DNA from: Aquabacterium commune
GTDB lineage: Bacteria; Pseudomonadota; Gammaproteobacteria; Burkholderiales; Burkholderiaceae_C
Length of the DNA: 64,000 nt
Reading direction: 5' to 3'
Assembly (NCBI RefSeq): GCF_004362855.1
Contig: NZ_SNXW01000003.1
Location: 310,001-374,000, forward strand
Positions 8,941 through 21,000 of the stretch are shown in pieces (position 1 is the stretch's first letter; every line of letters starts with the position of its first letter). A program made the position numbers and the translations under genes. The notes under the pieces were generated by a model, which saw only the letters and a list, made by a program, of their open reading frames with translations, searched no databases and was not told the DNA's origin.

Positions 8941-11544
8941 CAGTTGGCGCAAGGTCTGCGCCACCGGGCGTCCCAGCACGCCCCGCAGCGTCCACCAGCC
9001 GGCCACCCAGGCCAGCACGGCGCCCACCGCGGCCCCGATCAAGGGCCACACCAGCGGGGGCTGCCAGGGAAAATCGAAGACCTTGGACGACAAGGCCCAG
9101 CCCACGCCCAAGGCCGCCACCGAAGCCAGCGTGCCCGCCAGCGCGCCCAGGCCGATCAGCTCGAAGCGCTGCACCTGGGCCAGCAGCTTTTGCGTCGCCC
9201 CCAATGAGCGCAAGATGGCCCACTCCCGGGCGCGGCGTTCGCGCGAGGTCATCAGCCCGGCCATCAGCACGATGAGGCCCGCGGCCAGGGTGAAGACGAA
9301 GAGGAACTCGACTGCCGTGATCACCTGCGTCAGCACCGACTGCAGCTGCGCCAGCGTGGCCGAGACGTCCACCACCGTGACGTTGGGGAACTGCTGCACC
9401 AGCAGGCTGTCCAGCTTGGCGCCAGGCGGCATGCGGAAGGCCGTGATGTAGCTCACGGGCCACTCGGGCATCTGGCGGGACGGCGCCATCACGAAGAAAT
9501 TGACGCGCATGGACGACCAGTCCACCTTGCGCAGGCTGGTGATGCGGCCCTCTTCGACGTGGCCGGCCATGTCAAAGCGCAGGCGGTCGCCCAGCTTCAG
9601 GCCCAGGGTCTTGGCCAGGCCTTCCTCGACGCTGTAGGCGCCGGGCTCTTCGGGCAGGTAGCGGCCCGACACCACCGTGTTGTGGCTGGGCGCGCGGGCC
9701 GCATGGCTGAGGTTGAACTCGCGGTCCAGCAGGCGCTGGGCGCGCTCTTCGGTGTGGTCCTTGGGCTGGACGGCCTTGCCATTGATGGCCACCAGGCGCG
9801 CGCGGCTCATGGGGTACCAGTCGAAACCCGCCACACCGGCTTCGCGCAGGGTGCGCTGGAAGGCCTCGACCTGGTCGGGCTGGATGTTGATGACGAAACG
9901 GTTGGGGGCGTCGGGCGGGGTCGCCGAACGCCAGCTGGCGATCAGGTCGGTGCGGATGAGCACCAGCAGCATCAGCGCCAGCAGGCCCACGCCCAGGGCA
10001 CAGACCTGCACGATGGTGTGCCCCGGCTGGGCCGTGAGCTGGCGCGTGCCCAAGGTCCACCAGGTGGGCATGCGCCCGGCCAGGCGCTGGGCCAGCATGC
10101 GCAAGGCCTGCACGGCCAGGCCGCCCAGCACCGCGAAGGCCAGCATGGCGCCGGCGAAACCGCCCAGGGCGATGCCACCGAGCTGGATGTCGCGCGCCAC
10201 GGCCATGAGCAGGCCCAGCAGGGCCGCCCCACCGAGCACGCCCATGCCCAGCGACAAGGGCCGCAAAGCGCCCAGCTCGCGGCGCAGGACACGCAGCGGC
10301 GGCACACGCGCCAGTTGCAGCACGGGCGGCAGGCCAAAGCCCACGGTCAGCAAGACGCCCACGCCCAGCCCCAAGGCCACGGGCTGCAGACCGGCCGCAG
10401 GCAGGGCCACCCCCACCAGACCGGCCAGCAGGTCAACGAACACCAGGTGGAAGGCCCAGCCCAGACCCAGGCCCAGCACGCTGGCCAGCACGCCCATGAA
10501 CAGGAACTGCCAGGTGTAGGCCCAGGCCATGGTGCGCTGGGGCACGCCCAGCACGCGCAGCAAGGCGCAGTCGTCCAGGCGGCGCTGGGCGAAATCGCGG
10601 GACACCAGCGCCACCGCCACCGCCGACAGCAAGGCCGCCAGCAGGGCCACCAGGCGCAGGAACAGGCCGGCGCGGTCGAGGGTGGCGCGCATTTCGGGGC
10701 GGCCCTGCTCCAGCGTCTCGACGCGCACACCGCGGGCGCTGCGGGCCAGGGCCTGGCTGTCGCTCACGAAGCGTGCCAGCAGGGGCGCCTCGGTGCGTGC
10801 CACATCGCGCGAGGGGCGGTCGGCACCCGCCACCAGCAGGCGGTAGGTCACGCGGCTGGCCGGCTGGACGAGCTGGGTGGCCGGCAGGTCGGCCTCGCGG
10901 ACCATCACGCGCGGCGAAAAATTCATGAATCCGGCGCCACGGTCGGGCTCCGAGGCGATGACGGCATCGATCACGAAACTCGCCTCGCCCAGCCAAACGC
11001 GGTCGCCCACCTTCAGCCTGAGCCCCAGCAAGAGCCCCGGGTCCACCCAGGCGTGACCAGGCGGCGGCCCACCGATGGCGCCAGGGCCGGTCGCTTGCAC
11101 ACTGCCATCGGCCGACAGGCGACCCAGGGTGAGCCGACCGCGCAGCGGGTGCCCGGGGCTGACCGCCTTGATGGCAGCGAGCTTGGCCTCGCCGCCTTGC
11201 TCGTCTGGCGCGCGCGCCATGCTGGCGAACACCGCCGTGCGGGCCGTGCGCAAACCCGCTGCGATGGCGCGCTTGGCGAACTCGTCCGGCACGGGCTGGT
11301 CGGCCACCACCACGGCATCGCCACCCAGCAGCTGGGCCGCGTCCCGGCTCAGGCCCCGCTCGATGCGGTCTGCGAAGAAGGCCACCGCCGTCAGCGCAGC
11401 CACCGCGAGCACCACGGCCAGCAAGAGGAAGCGCATGCTGCCGGCCCGCAGGTCGCGCCGGGTCTGGACCAGGGCCCAGCGCCAGGCAGACACAGAGACA
11501 GCGGCAGAGGTGGCTGGCAAGGAGGGACTGGGCGATACCGGCAT
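8935..11544 (-). CDS. FtsX-type ABC transporter permease (YbbP-like)
   Basis: This is an 869-residue inner-membrane protein of the duplicated FtsX/MacB-permease architecture, like E. coli YbbP. A first membrane helix sits at about residues 40-62, a large periplasmic domain follows, then two groups of helices with FtsX-type signatures (DCALLRVLGVP; REWAILRSLGAT). YbbP normally works with an ATPase, YbbA, and is often next to a TesA-like lysophospholipase. Neither partner is adjacent here, so the ATPase must be encoded elsewhere. The ATG at 11544 gives an ordinary N-terminus; upstream in-frame sequence overlaps the divergent dioxygenase gene. Confidence 0.85.
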   Translation of the reverse strand: MPVSPSPSLPATSAAVSVSAWRWALVQTRRDLRAGSMRFLLLAVVLAVAALTAVAFFADRIERGLSRDAAQLLGGDAVVVADQPVPDEFAKRAIAAGLRTARTAVFASMARAPDEQGGEAKLAAIKAVSPGHPLRGRLTLGRLSADGSVQATGPGAIGGPPPGHAWVDPGLLLGLRLKVGDRVWLGEASFVIDAVIASEPDRGAGFMNFSPRVMVREADLPATQLVQPASRVTYRLLVAGADRPSRDVARTEAPLLARFVSDSQALARSARGVRVETLEQGRPEMRATLDRAGLFLRLVALLAALLSAVAVALVSRDFAQRRLDDCALLRVLGVPQRTMAWAYTWQFLFMGVLASVLGLGLGWAFHLVFVDLLAGLVGVALPAAGLQPVALGLGVGVLLTVGFGLPPVLQLARVPPLRVLRRELGALRPLSLGMGVLGGAALLGLLMAVARDIQLGGIALGGFAGAMLAFAVLGGLAVQALRMLAQRLAGRMPTWWTLGTRQLTAQPGHTIVQVCALGVGLLALMLLVLIRTDLIASWRSATPPDAPNRFVINIQPDQVEAFQRTLREAGVAGFDWYPMSRARLVAINGKAVQPKDHTEERAQRLLDREFNLSHAARAPSHNTVVSGRYLPEEPGAYSVEEGLAKTLGLKLGDRLRFDMAGHVEEGRITSLRKVDWSSMRVNFFVMAPSRQMPEWPVSYITAFRMPPGAKLDSLLVQQFPNVTVVDVSATLAQLQSVLTQVITAVEFLFVFTLAAGLIVLMAGLMTSRERRAREWAILRSLGATQKLLAQVQRFELIGLGALAGTLASVAALGVGWALSSKVFDFPWQPPLVWPLIGAAVGAVLAWVAGWWTLRGVLGRPVAQTLRQLD

Positions 11545-11613
11545 GTGGACCAAGGCGAGGGGACTTGCGCAAAGGGGAGGCACATGATGGCAGCTTTCGC
11601 GCACACTTGCCGC

Positions 11614-13556
<1,943 letters not shown>

Positions 13557-13584
13557 TCAGTTGGGTGACGAACCGGGAACCGAC

Positions 13585-14664
13585 TCAGGCCGCCTCAGGC
13601 GCGCGCTCGGGCCGCTGGTGCGCCAGGCGCATCACCTCGGACGGCAGATGGTGTTTGAGCGTGTGGTCGGACCACACCTGGCGCCAGCGCCGCGCGCCGG
13701 GCAGGCCGTTGTAAAGCCCCAGAATGTGGCGGATCACCTGGTGCCAGCGCACCTCGCCGTGCGCCCAGCCTTGGGTGCGTGCCATCTCGCGCTCGACGTA
13801 GGCGACCATCTCGGCCTCGACGGCCTCGCGCGTGAGCGCCTCGCTGCGGGCCGGCTGGCCGAAGAAGAGCTCGTCCCACTCCGACAGGATCCAGGGCGTG
13901 TGGTACGCCGCGCGGCCCACCATGACGCCATCCAGCGCCACGCCGTCGAGCACGGCGCCGGGCTGCAGTTGCGCCAGGCTGGCGGCGTTGTCGGCCAGAC
14001 CGCCGTTGAGCACGATGGTCAGCTGCGGGAAGTCCTGCTTGAGGCGGTGCACCACGTCGTAGCGCAAGGGCGGGATCTCGCGGTTTTCCTTGGGGCTCAG
14101 GCCCTTGAGCCAGGCATTGCGCGCGTGCACGATGAAGACATGGCAGCCGACATCGGCCACCGTGCCCACGAAGTCGCGCACAAAATCGTAAGACTCGCCC
14201 TGGTCGATGCCGATGCGGTGCTTGACCGTGATGGGCACCTTCGGGTCGCCACCGACGGCATCGATCATGGCCTTGACGCAGTCGGCCACCAAGGTGGCCT
14301 CGTTCATCAGGCAGGCGCCAAAGGCACCCCGCTGCACCCGCTCGCTGGGGCAGCCGCAATTGAGGTTGACCTCGTCATACCCCCATTGCTGGGCCAGTTT
14401 CGCGCAGTGGGCCAGGTCGGCGGGCTCGCTGCCACCGAGTTGCAAGGCGACGGGGTGCTCGCGCTCGTCGTAATCCAGGAAACGGTGCATGCCGCCGTGC
14501 ACGATGGCACCGGTGGTCAACATCTCGGTGTAGAGCCGCGCGTGCGGGCTCAGCAGGCGGTGGAAGTAGCGACAGTGTCTGTCAGTCCAGTCGAGCATGG
14601 GTGCCACGCAGGCGCGCCAGGGTGACAAGGTTTCTTCAGGGGGCAAAACAACAGACACGGGCAA
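13585..14664 (-). CDS. dusA: tRNA-dihydrouridine(20/20a) synthase
   Basis: DusA reduces uridine to dihydrouridine in the D loop of tRNA using FMN and NADPH. The 359-residue sequence has VAPMLDWTDRHCRYF at the start, the catalytic Cys in NLNCGCPS, the KHRIGID motif and a GRAAYHTPW phosphate-binding segment, all matching DusA rather than DusB or DusC. The start is uncertain: the frame opens with TTG at 14664 and a GTG two codons later at 14658, and no ATG lies upstream of the conserved core. It marks the left edge of the NRPS/PKS region. Confidence 0.92.
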   Translation of the reverse strand: MPVSVVLPPEETLSPWRACVAPMLDWTDRHCRYFHRLLSPHARLYTEMLTTGAIVHGGMHRFLDYDEREHPVALQLGGSEPADLAHCAKLAQQWGYDEVNLNCGCPSERVQRGAFGACLMNEATLVADCVKAMIDAVGGDPKVPITVKHRIGIDQGESYDFVRDFVGTVADVGCHVFIVHARNAWLKGLSPKENREIPPLRYDVVHRLKQDFPQLTIVLNGGLADNAASLAQLQPGAVLDGVALDGVMVGRAAYHTPWILSEWDELFFGQPARSEALTREAVEAEMVAYVEREMARTQGWAHGEVRWHQVIRHILGLYNGLPGARRWRQVWSDHTLKHHLPSEVMRLAHQRPERAPEAA

Positions 14665-15009
14665 GCAAACTTGGGAATATCGGATAACCGAGCTTAAGAC
14701 AAATCAGCAACACTCGGCTGGAAAATGAGGGCACCTTCAAACTGGGGGCTGATACACGAAGTTACTACCCTCACAATGACATCAAAAGGGAGATGCCGAT
14801 GGCGTGCGTATGTATCAATGTGCAATTTTCACATATTAGCAAAACGCACGACAAGGCGTCATCGTCCCTGCAGCGTGGGCATCCTTGCGCTGCACCCATT
14901 CAAGCGCAGCCCGATCTGGCCGAAATGAACACGGAGAGCCTGCCCACTTTGCGCCTCGCGCAAAAGCGCGTCCGATTCACCCTGGCGGTTCGGATGCGGG
15001 GGCAGTGAA
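14665..15009. promoter_or_regulatory. AT-richer divergent control region between dusA and the NRPS/PKS gene
   Basis: This 345-bp stretch is visibly less GC-rich than its surroundings. It should hold the dusA promoter (minus strand; a TTGTCT with TATTCC 17 bases downstream is visible near 14680-14710) and the promoter of the megasynthase operon. A small palindrome TCGG-ATAA-CCGA sits at about 14681-14692. I see no lux-box-like element and no clear sigma-70 promoter for the plus strand. The right half contains a small open frame described separately. Confidence 0.5.
14799..15008 (+). CDS. possible small leader ORF directly upstream of the NRPS/PKS gene
   Basis: An open frame of 69 codons starts at ATG 14799, six bases after an AAGGGAG ribosome-binding-like sequence; another ATG two codons earlier directly abuts that sequence. 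Its stop ends one base before the NRPS/PKS start codon, which would suit translational coupling. I recognise no family. The third-position G+C is low in the first half, unlike real genes around it, so it may be chance or a leader peptide. The C-terminal 27 residues, from an internal ATG at 14926, are basic (LRLAQKRVRFTLAVRMRGQ). Confidence 0.3.
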   Translation: MACVCINVQFSHISKTHDKASSSLQRGHPCAAPIQAQPDLAEMNTESLPTLRLAQKRVRFTLAVRMRGQ

Positions 15010-18000
15010 ATGACCTCCATTCAACATTTGCCAGGCATGCCACCCGCCGCACATTCCACAAACCCTCTGCCGTTTTGCCAGATTCGCCAGGCACTGCGCC
15101 AGACTGCCGCTCGCCAGCCCGACGCCATCGCACTGGAAGGGCTGGGGGTGTGCTGGACGTACCAGGCCCTGGCAGCGCATGTTTCGCAAAGGCACGATGC
15201 CTGGTTGGCGGCAGGATTGCGCCCCGGCCAGCGCCTGGGCATCGCGGCCACCCGCAGTGCGGACACCATCGTGTCCATCCTGGCGGCCATCGAAGCCGGC
15301 CTGGCTTATGTTCCGCTGGATCTGAGCTACCCCGCCGAGCGCCTGCAAGCCATGTTGCAAGATGCCCAGGTGCGCGCCGTGGTGGGCGAAGCGAGCGCCT
15401 TGCAAAGCTTGCGGGCGCTCGTGCCCGACCTGCCCACCCTGGCCGCCCCCGCGCCGGTGAGCGTCCCGCCTCATGCCGACACGGGTGATCTGGCCTATGT
15501 GCTGTTCACTTCGGGCTCCACAGGGCGCCCCAAAGGCGTGGCCATGGGCTGCCAACCGCTGGCGCACCTGATTGGCTGGCACGTGGCACACCCACGTCTG
15601 GGCCAGGCCGCCCGCACTTTGCAGTTCGCCCCGCTGTCCTTCGACGTCCACTTCCAGGAAATCGCCTCGACCGTGGCCACCGGCGGCACGCTGGTGCTGG
15701 TGTCCGACGAAGCGCGGCGCGACCCGGCCCGGCTGCACCAGGCCCTGGCCGAGATGCAGGTGTCGCGCCTCTACCTGCCCTACGTGGCCCTGCAGATGCT
15801 GGCCCAGGCCGATGCAGAGGCCGTGGCCAGCACCGACGGCGCCCCCCTTCATCTGCAGGACGTCGTGAGCGCCGGCGAGCAATTGCAGATCACCCCCGAC
15901 ATCCGCGCCCTGTTCGCCCGGCAGCACGGTGCCGTGCTGCACAACCATTACGGCCCGACCGAAAGCCACGTCGTCACCGCCCACGAGCTGGCGGGCGATC
16001 CGCAGGCCTGGCCGGACATCCCACCCATCGGGCAAGCGCTGCCACACGTCGCGGTGTGGCTGCGCCCGGTGGCCGACAACAACGGCACCGGTGAAGACGC
16101 CAAGCAGGCCGCCGCCGCGCAAGCAAACACTGTGCAGAACGGCGGCGCCGCGACCGAAGGCGAGCTGCTGCTCGGTGGCGACTGCCTGGCCGCAGGCTAC
16201 CTGGGCCGCGCCGACCTCAGCGGCGAGCGCTTCCTCGACGCCGTGGACGACCACCCCGGCCGCTGGTACGTCACCGGCGACCTGGTGCGCATGGACGCAT
16301 CTGGCGTGTTGACCTACCTCGGCCGCGCCGACCAGCAGCTCAAGGTGGACGGCTTTCGCATCGAACCCGGCGACATCGAACTGGCCCTGATGGCCCACCC
16401 CACGCTTCAGGATGCCGTGGTCACGGCCCCGCAGGATGCCGATGGCAGCCGCGTTCTCACGGCACACGTGGTGCTGCGCCCCGGCGCTCAGGCCGATGCC
16501 AGCGCACCGCCGGTGGCCGAATGGCGCCACTGGCTGCGCAGCCGTGTGCCCGAGTACATGATCCCGGTGCGCTTCGCCGTGCTGGCGCGCCTGCCCACCA
16601 CACCGAGCGGCAAGATCGACCGGCGCGGGCTGCCGCCGGTGGCCCTGAACACGCATGCCGGCACGCAAGCAGGCACCTCGCTGCCGCAGAGCGCCAATGC
16701 GGCGGGCCGCCCTGGCGACGTGATCCGCGCCGTCTGGCAAGAACTGCTGGGCCTGCCCCAGCTGGACGACGACGCGCAGCTGTTCGACTTGGGCGCGCGC
16801 TCCCTGATGGTGATGCGCTTTGTGGCCCGCATGAAAGAAGCTGGCATCAAGCTCAGCGTGGCCGACGTCTATGACCGACCCAGCGTCTCAGGCCTGACCG
16901 CGCTGGCCACGCGCGGATCTGGCCCCAGCGCTGCAACGCGCAAGGCGGGCGGACAGGTGGGCGGACAAGCGGGCGGACACACCGGCGAAGGCATGGCCAT
17001 CGTCGGCATGGCCGTGCGCGTGGACGATGCGCATGACCTCGACACCTTCTGGCAGCACCTGCTGGACGGCAAGGAGGCCATCCGCCGTTTCCGCTCTGAA
17101 GACATCGACCCCTCGGTGCCCGAAGCCTTGCGCAGCCAGCCGAACTTCGTGGCGGCGCGCGGTGTGTTGTCGGATGCGGATTGCTTCGACGCCGGCTTCT
17201 TCGGCATCTCCGCCCGAGAAGCCCGCCTGCTGGACCCGCAGCAGCGCATCTTCCTGGAGCTGTGCTGGACGGGCCTGGAGCACGCTGGCATCGACCCCAC
17301 GCGCTCGGCCGACCGCGTCGGCGTGTACGCGGGCGTGGCCAACAACGGCTACCTGCCGGCCATGCGCGCCGAGGACCCGGGCCTGATCGCCCAGGCCGGC
17401 GAGTTCACCACCATGCTGGCCAACGAGAAGGACTACGTGGCCACGCGGGTGGCGCACCGGCTGAACTTCCACGGCCCGGCCGTGGCCGTGCACACGGCGT
17501 GCTCGACCTCGCTGGTGGCCGTGGCCCAGGCCTGGCACGCGCTGGCGCAAGGTCAGTGCGATGTGGCGCTGGCCGGCGGCGTCACCGTGATCGTGCCGCA
17601 AGCCGGTGGCTACCTCCACGTGGAAGGCGGCATGGAATCGGCCGACGGCCGCTGCCGTCCGTTCGACGCGCAGGCCTCGGGCACGGTGTTCGGCAGCGGC
17701 GGTGGCGTGGTGGTGCTCAAGCGCCTGTCGCAGGCCCTGGCCGATGGCGACACGGTGTATGGCGTCATCCAGGGCGTGGGCCTCAACAACGATGGCGGCG
17801 ACAAGGCCAGCTTCACGGCCCCCAGCGTGAGCGGTCAGGCCCAGGCCATCCGCATGGCACTGGCACACGCCGAGGTCGATGCGCGCAGCATCGGCTACGT
17901 CGAAGCGCATGGCACGGGCACGGCCCTGGGCGACCCCATCGAGGTGGCGGCGCTCACGCGGGCCTGGTCCGAGGACACGGCCGACACCGGCTTTTGCCTG

Positions 18001-21000
18001 CTGGGCTCGGTCAAGGGCCATGTCGGTCACCTGGTGGCCGCCGCAGGCGTGCTGGGCCTGATCAAGGCCACGATGGCGCTGCACCGCGAGTGCGTGCCGG
18101 GCACCCTGCACTTCGAGCAGCCCAACCCGCAGATCGATTTCGCCAGCACGCCGTTCCACGTCAGCGCACAGGCGCAGGCCTGGCCACGGGCAGACGCAGG
18201 CGATGCGTCTGGCGCGACGCCGCGCCGGGCCGCCGTGAGCTCCTTCGGGGTGGGCGGCACCAACGCCCATGTGATCGTGCAGGAAGCGCCTGCGGCCGCC
18301 TTGCGCAATGTGCAGGCGCCAGCTGAAACCGATCAGCCCGATCAACCCGCATCGCTGCAGCTGCTGCCGCTGTCGGCCAAGCACCCGGACGCCTTGCGCC
18401 AGCGTGCCGCGGACCTCGCTCGCCACCTGCAAGAGGTGCAACACCGCCAGCCAGCGCTGACGTTGAGCGCGGTGGCGGCCACCCTGATGCGCGGTCGCCA
18501 GGCCATGCCGCTGCGGACATCCGTGGTGGCGTCCACCGTGGCCGAGGCCATTGAAGCGCTGCAGAAGGTGCAAGGGCACAGCACCAGCCTGCGCACGCCG
18601 CGGCTGGTCTTCCTGTTCCCGGGCCAGGGCTCGCAGCACCCCGGCATGGCCCGCGGCCTGTGCGAAGCCTTGCCGGCCTTCCAGGAAGCCTTTGAGCAAT
18701 GCCTGGCCGCAGCGCCCGAGGCTTTGGCACAAACGCTGCGCCACTTGCTCACGCAGGCCAGCCCGGACGATGCCCAGGCAGCGGAGGCGCTGGCCGAAAC
18801 CCGCCATGCGCAGCCGGCCTTGTTCGCCGTGTCCTACGCGCTGGGCGCCTGGCTGGACAGCCTGGGCTTGAAGCCACAGGCCATGATCGGCCACAGCATC
18901 GGTGAATATGCCGCGGCTTGCCATGCCGGCGTGATGGATGTGGGCGATGCCATGCGGGCCGTCATCGCCCGCGGTGAAGCCATGTTCGCGCAACCGGGCG
19001 GCGCGATGCTGGCCGTTCGCACGGACGCCAACACCCTGACAGCCTTGCTGCCCGCCACGGTGGACATCGCCGCGCTGAACGCGCCGCAGCTCACGGTGAT
19101 CGCTGGGCCGCATGCCGACATCGCGGCAGTGGCCACCACGCTGGAAGCGCGCGACATCGGCGTGACGCGCCTGAAGGTCTCCCATGCCTTCCACAGCGCG
19201 TCCATGGACGGCGCACTGCCGCGCGTGCACGCCGCACTGGCCCAGGCACGCTTGCAGCCGCCCCAGGTCACGGTGTATTCGTGCATCAGCGGCGCGCCTT
19301 TGCGTGCGGACGAAGCCATCGATCCTGGCTACTGGGCCCGCCAGGTGCGCGCCCCCGTGGCCTTCAGCCGCGCCGTGCTGGCCGAGCAGGCTCAGGGCCA
19401 GACGGTGTTCGTCGAGGTCGGCCCCGGCCAGGCCCTCACGGCCCTGCTGCGGCAACACCGCGATGGCAGCGCCCCCCCCTCGCCCACCGTGCCGCTGCTG
19501 AGCTCGGCCCAAGCGGCGGTCCAGAGCACCACCCAGGGCACCGTCCGAAGCACCCACGAGCCGGCTCGCCATGCCATGCAGGCGCTGGGCCAGTTGTGGG
19601 CCATCGGCGCCGACATCGCCTGGCCTGTGCCAGCGCAAAGCCCCCGCCTGGCTTTGCCAAGCTACCCCTTCCGACGCGACGTGCACTGGTTCACCCGCAG
19701 TGCCGCCGCCACAGCACACATCTCCCCATCCTCCAGCCCCTCTCTGCCGCTTGCCATGAACAGACTGCCCCGCATCGAGCAAGAAATCGCCCGCATCCTC
19801 AGTGAGGTGGCCGGCCTGCCGCCGGAGTCCGCCCAGCGCGACGCCACCTTCGTGGACCTGGGGCTGGATTCGCTGTCACTGACCCAGGCAACCCTGGAGT
19901 TCGAAAAGACCTTCGGCATCAAGCTGCGCTTCCGCCGCCTGCTGGAAGACCTGGACACCCTGGCCAAGCTGGCCACTTTCTTCGATGGCCAGTTGCCTGC
20001 GGACCGGTTCGCGCCGCCAGCTGCGGTGGCCTTCACAGCACCCGCGGCACCTTTGGCACCTGTGCCTGTCGCTGCGGCCATGCCTGCGGCCGGCGACAAC
20101 GCTTTGCAGCAGCTGATTCAGCAGCAAATGCAGCTCATGTCGCAGCAGCTGGCCTTGATGTCTGGGCAAGCTGCCGTGCAGCCTCATACCGCAGTACCTG
20201 CCCCAGTGCCTGCCACCTTGGCCCAGGCCGCCCCCCCGGCGCTTGTCGCGCCAGCCCACGCTGAGCAACCCGGCAAGAACGCCCTGCTGGAGAAGCCCTT
20301 CGGCGCATCTGCACGCATCGTGCTGAGCGCGCAGAACGATGTCACGCCCGCACAGCAGCAATGGATCGATGACTTCATCCAGCGCTACAACGCGCGCACC
20401 GGCCGCTCCAAGGCCTTCAGCCAGGCGCACCGCAAGGTGATGTCCGACCCGCGCGTGGTGACCGGCTTCAACCCGCTGTGGAAGGACCTGGTCTATCCCA
20501 TCGTGGCCGACCGCTCCGAGGGCGCCCGCATCTGGGACATCGATGGCAACGCGTACATCGACCTGCTGTCCTGCTTCGGCGCGAACCTGCTGGGCTACAA
20601 GCCCGCCGAGGTCACGCAGGCCATGATCGAGCAGCTACAGCGCGGCATCGAAGTGGGCCCGCAGCACCCCATGGCCGCCGAGGTGGCCCAGCTCATCTCC
20701 GACCTGACCGGCATGGAGCGCGTGGCCTTCTGCAACACCGGCTCCGAAGCCGTGATGGGCGCCATGCGCATGGCCCGCACGGTCACGGGTCGCAAGAAGA
20801 TCGCCATTTTCAACAACAGCTACCACGGCATCTTTGACGAGGTCATCGTGCGCGGCACCAAGCAGCTGCGCTCGCTGTCGGCCGCACCCGGCATCCTGGC
20901 CAACGCGGTGGAAAACATCCTGGTGCTGGACTACGACAGCACCGAATCGCTGGAGGTGCTGCGCCAATGTGCACACGAGCTGGCGGCCATCATGATCGAG

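Noticed and set aside
9559-11613. Very long plus-strand open frame upstream of the dioxygenase start
   Set aside because: It is antisense to the permease gene; only the part from ATG 11614 has family similarity.
16888-19782. 964-codon minus-strand frame within the megasynthase gene (others at 20635-22236, 23179-26181 and 28324-30048)
   Set aside because: Antisense shadows of a strongly GC-biased coding region; low-complexity His/Gln/Gly/Arg composition and no motifs.
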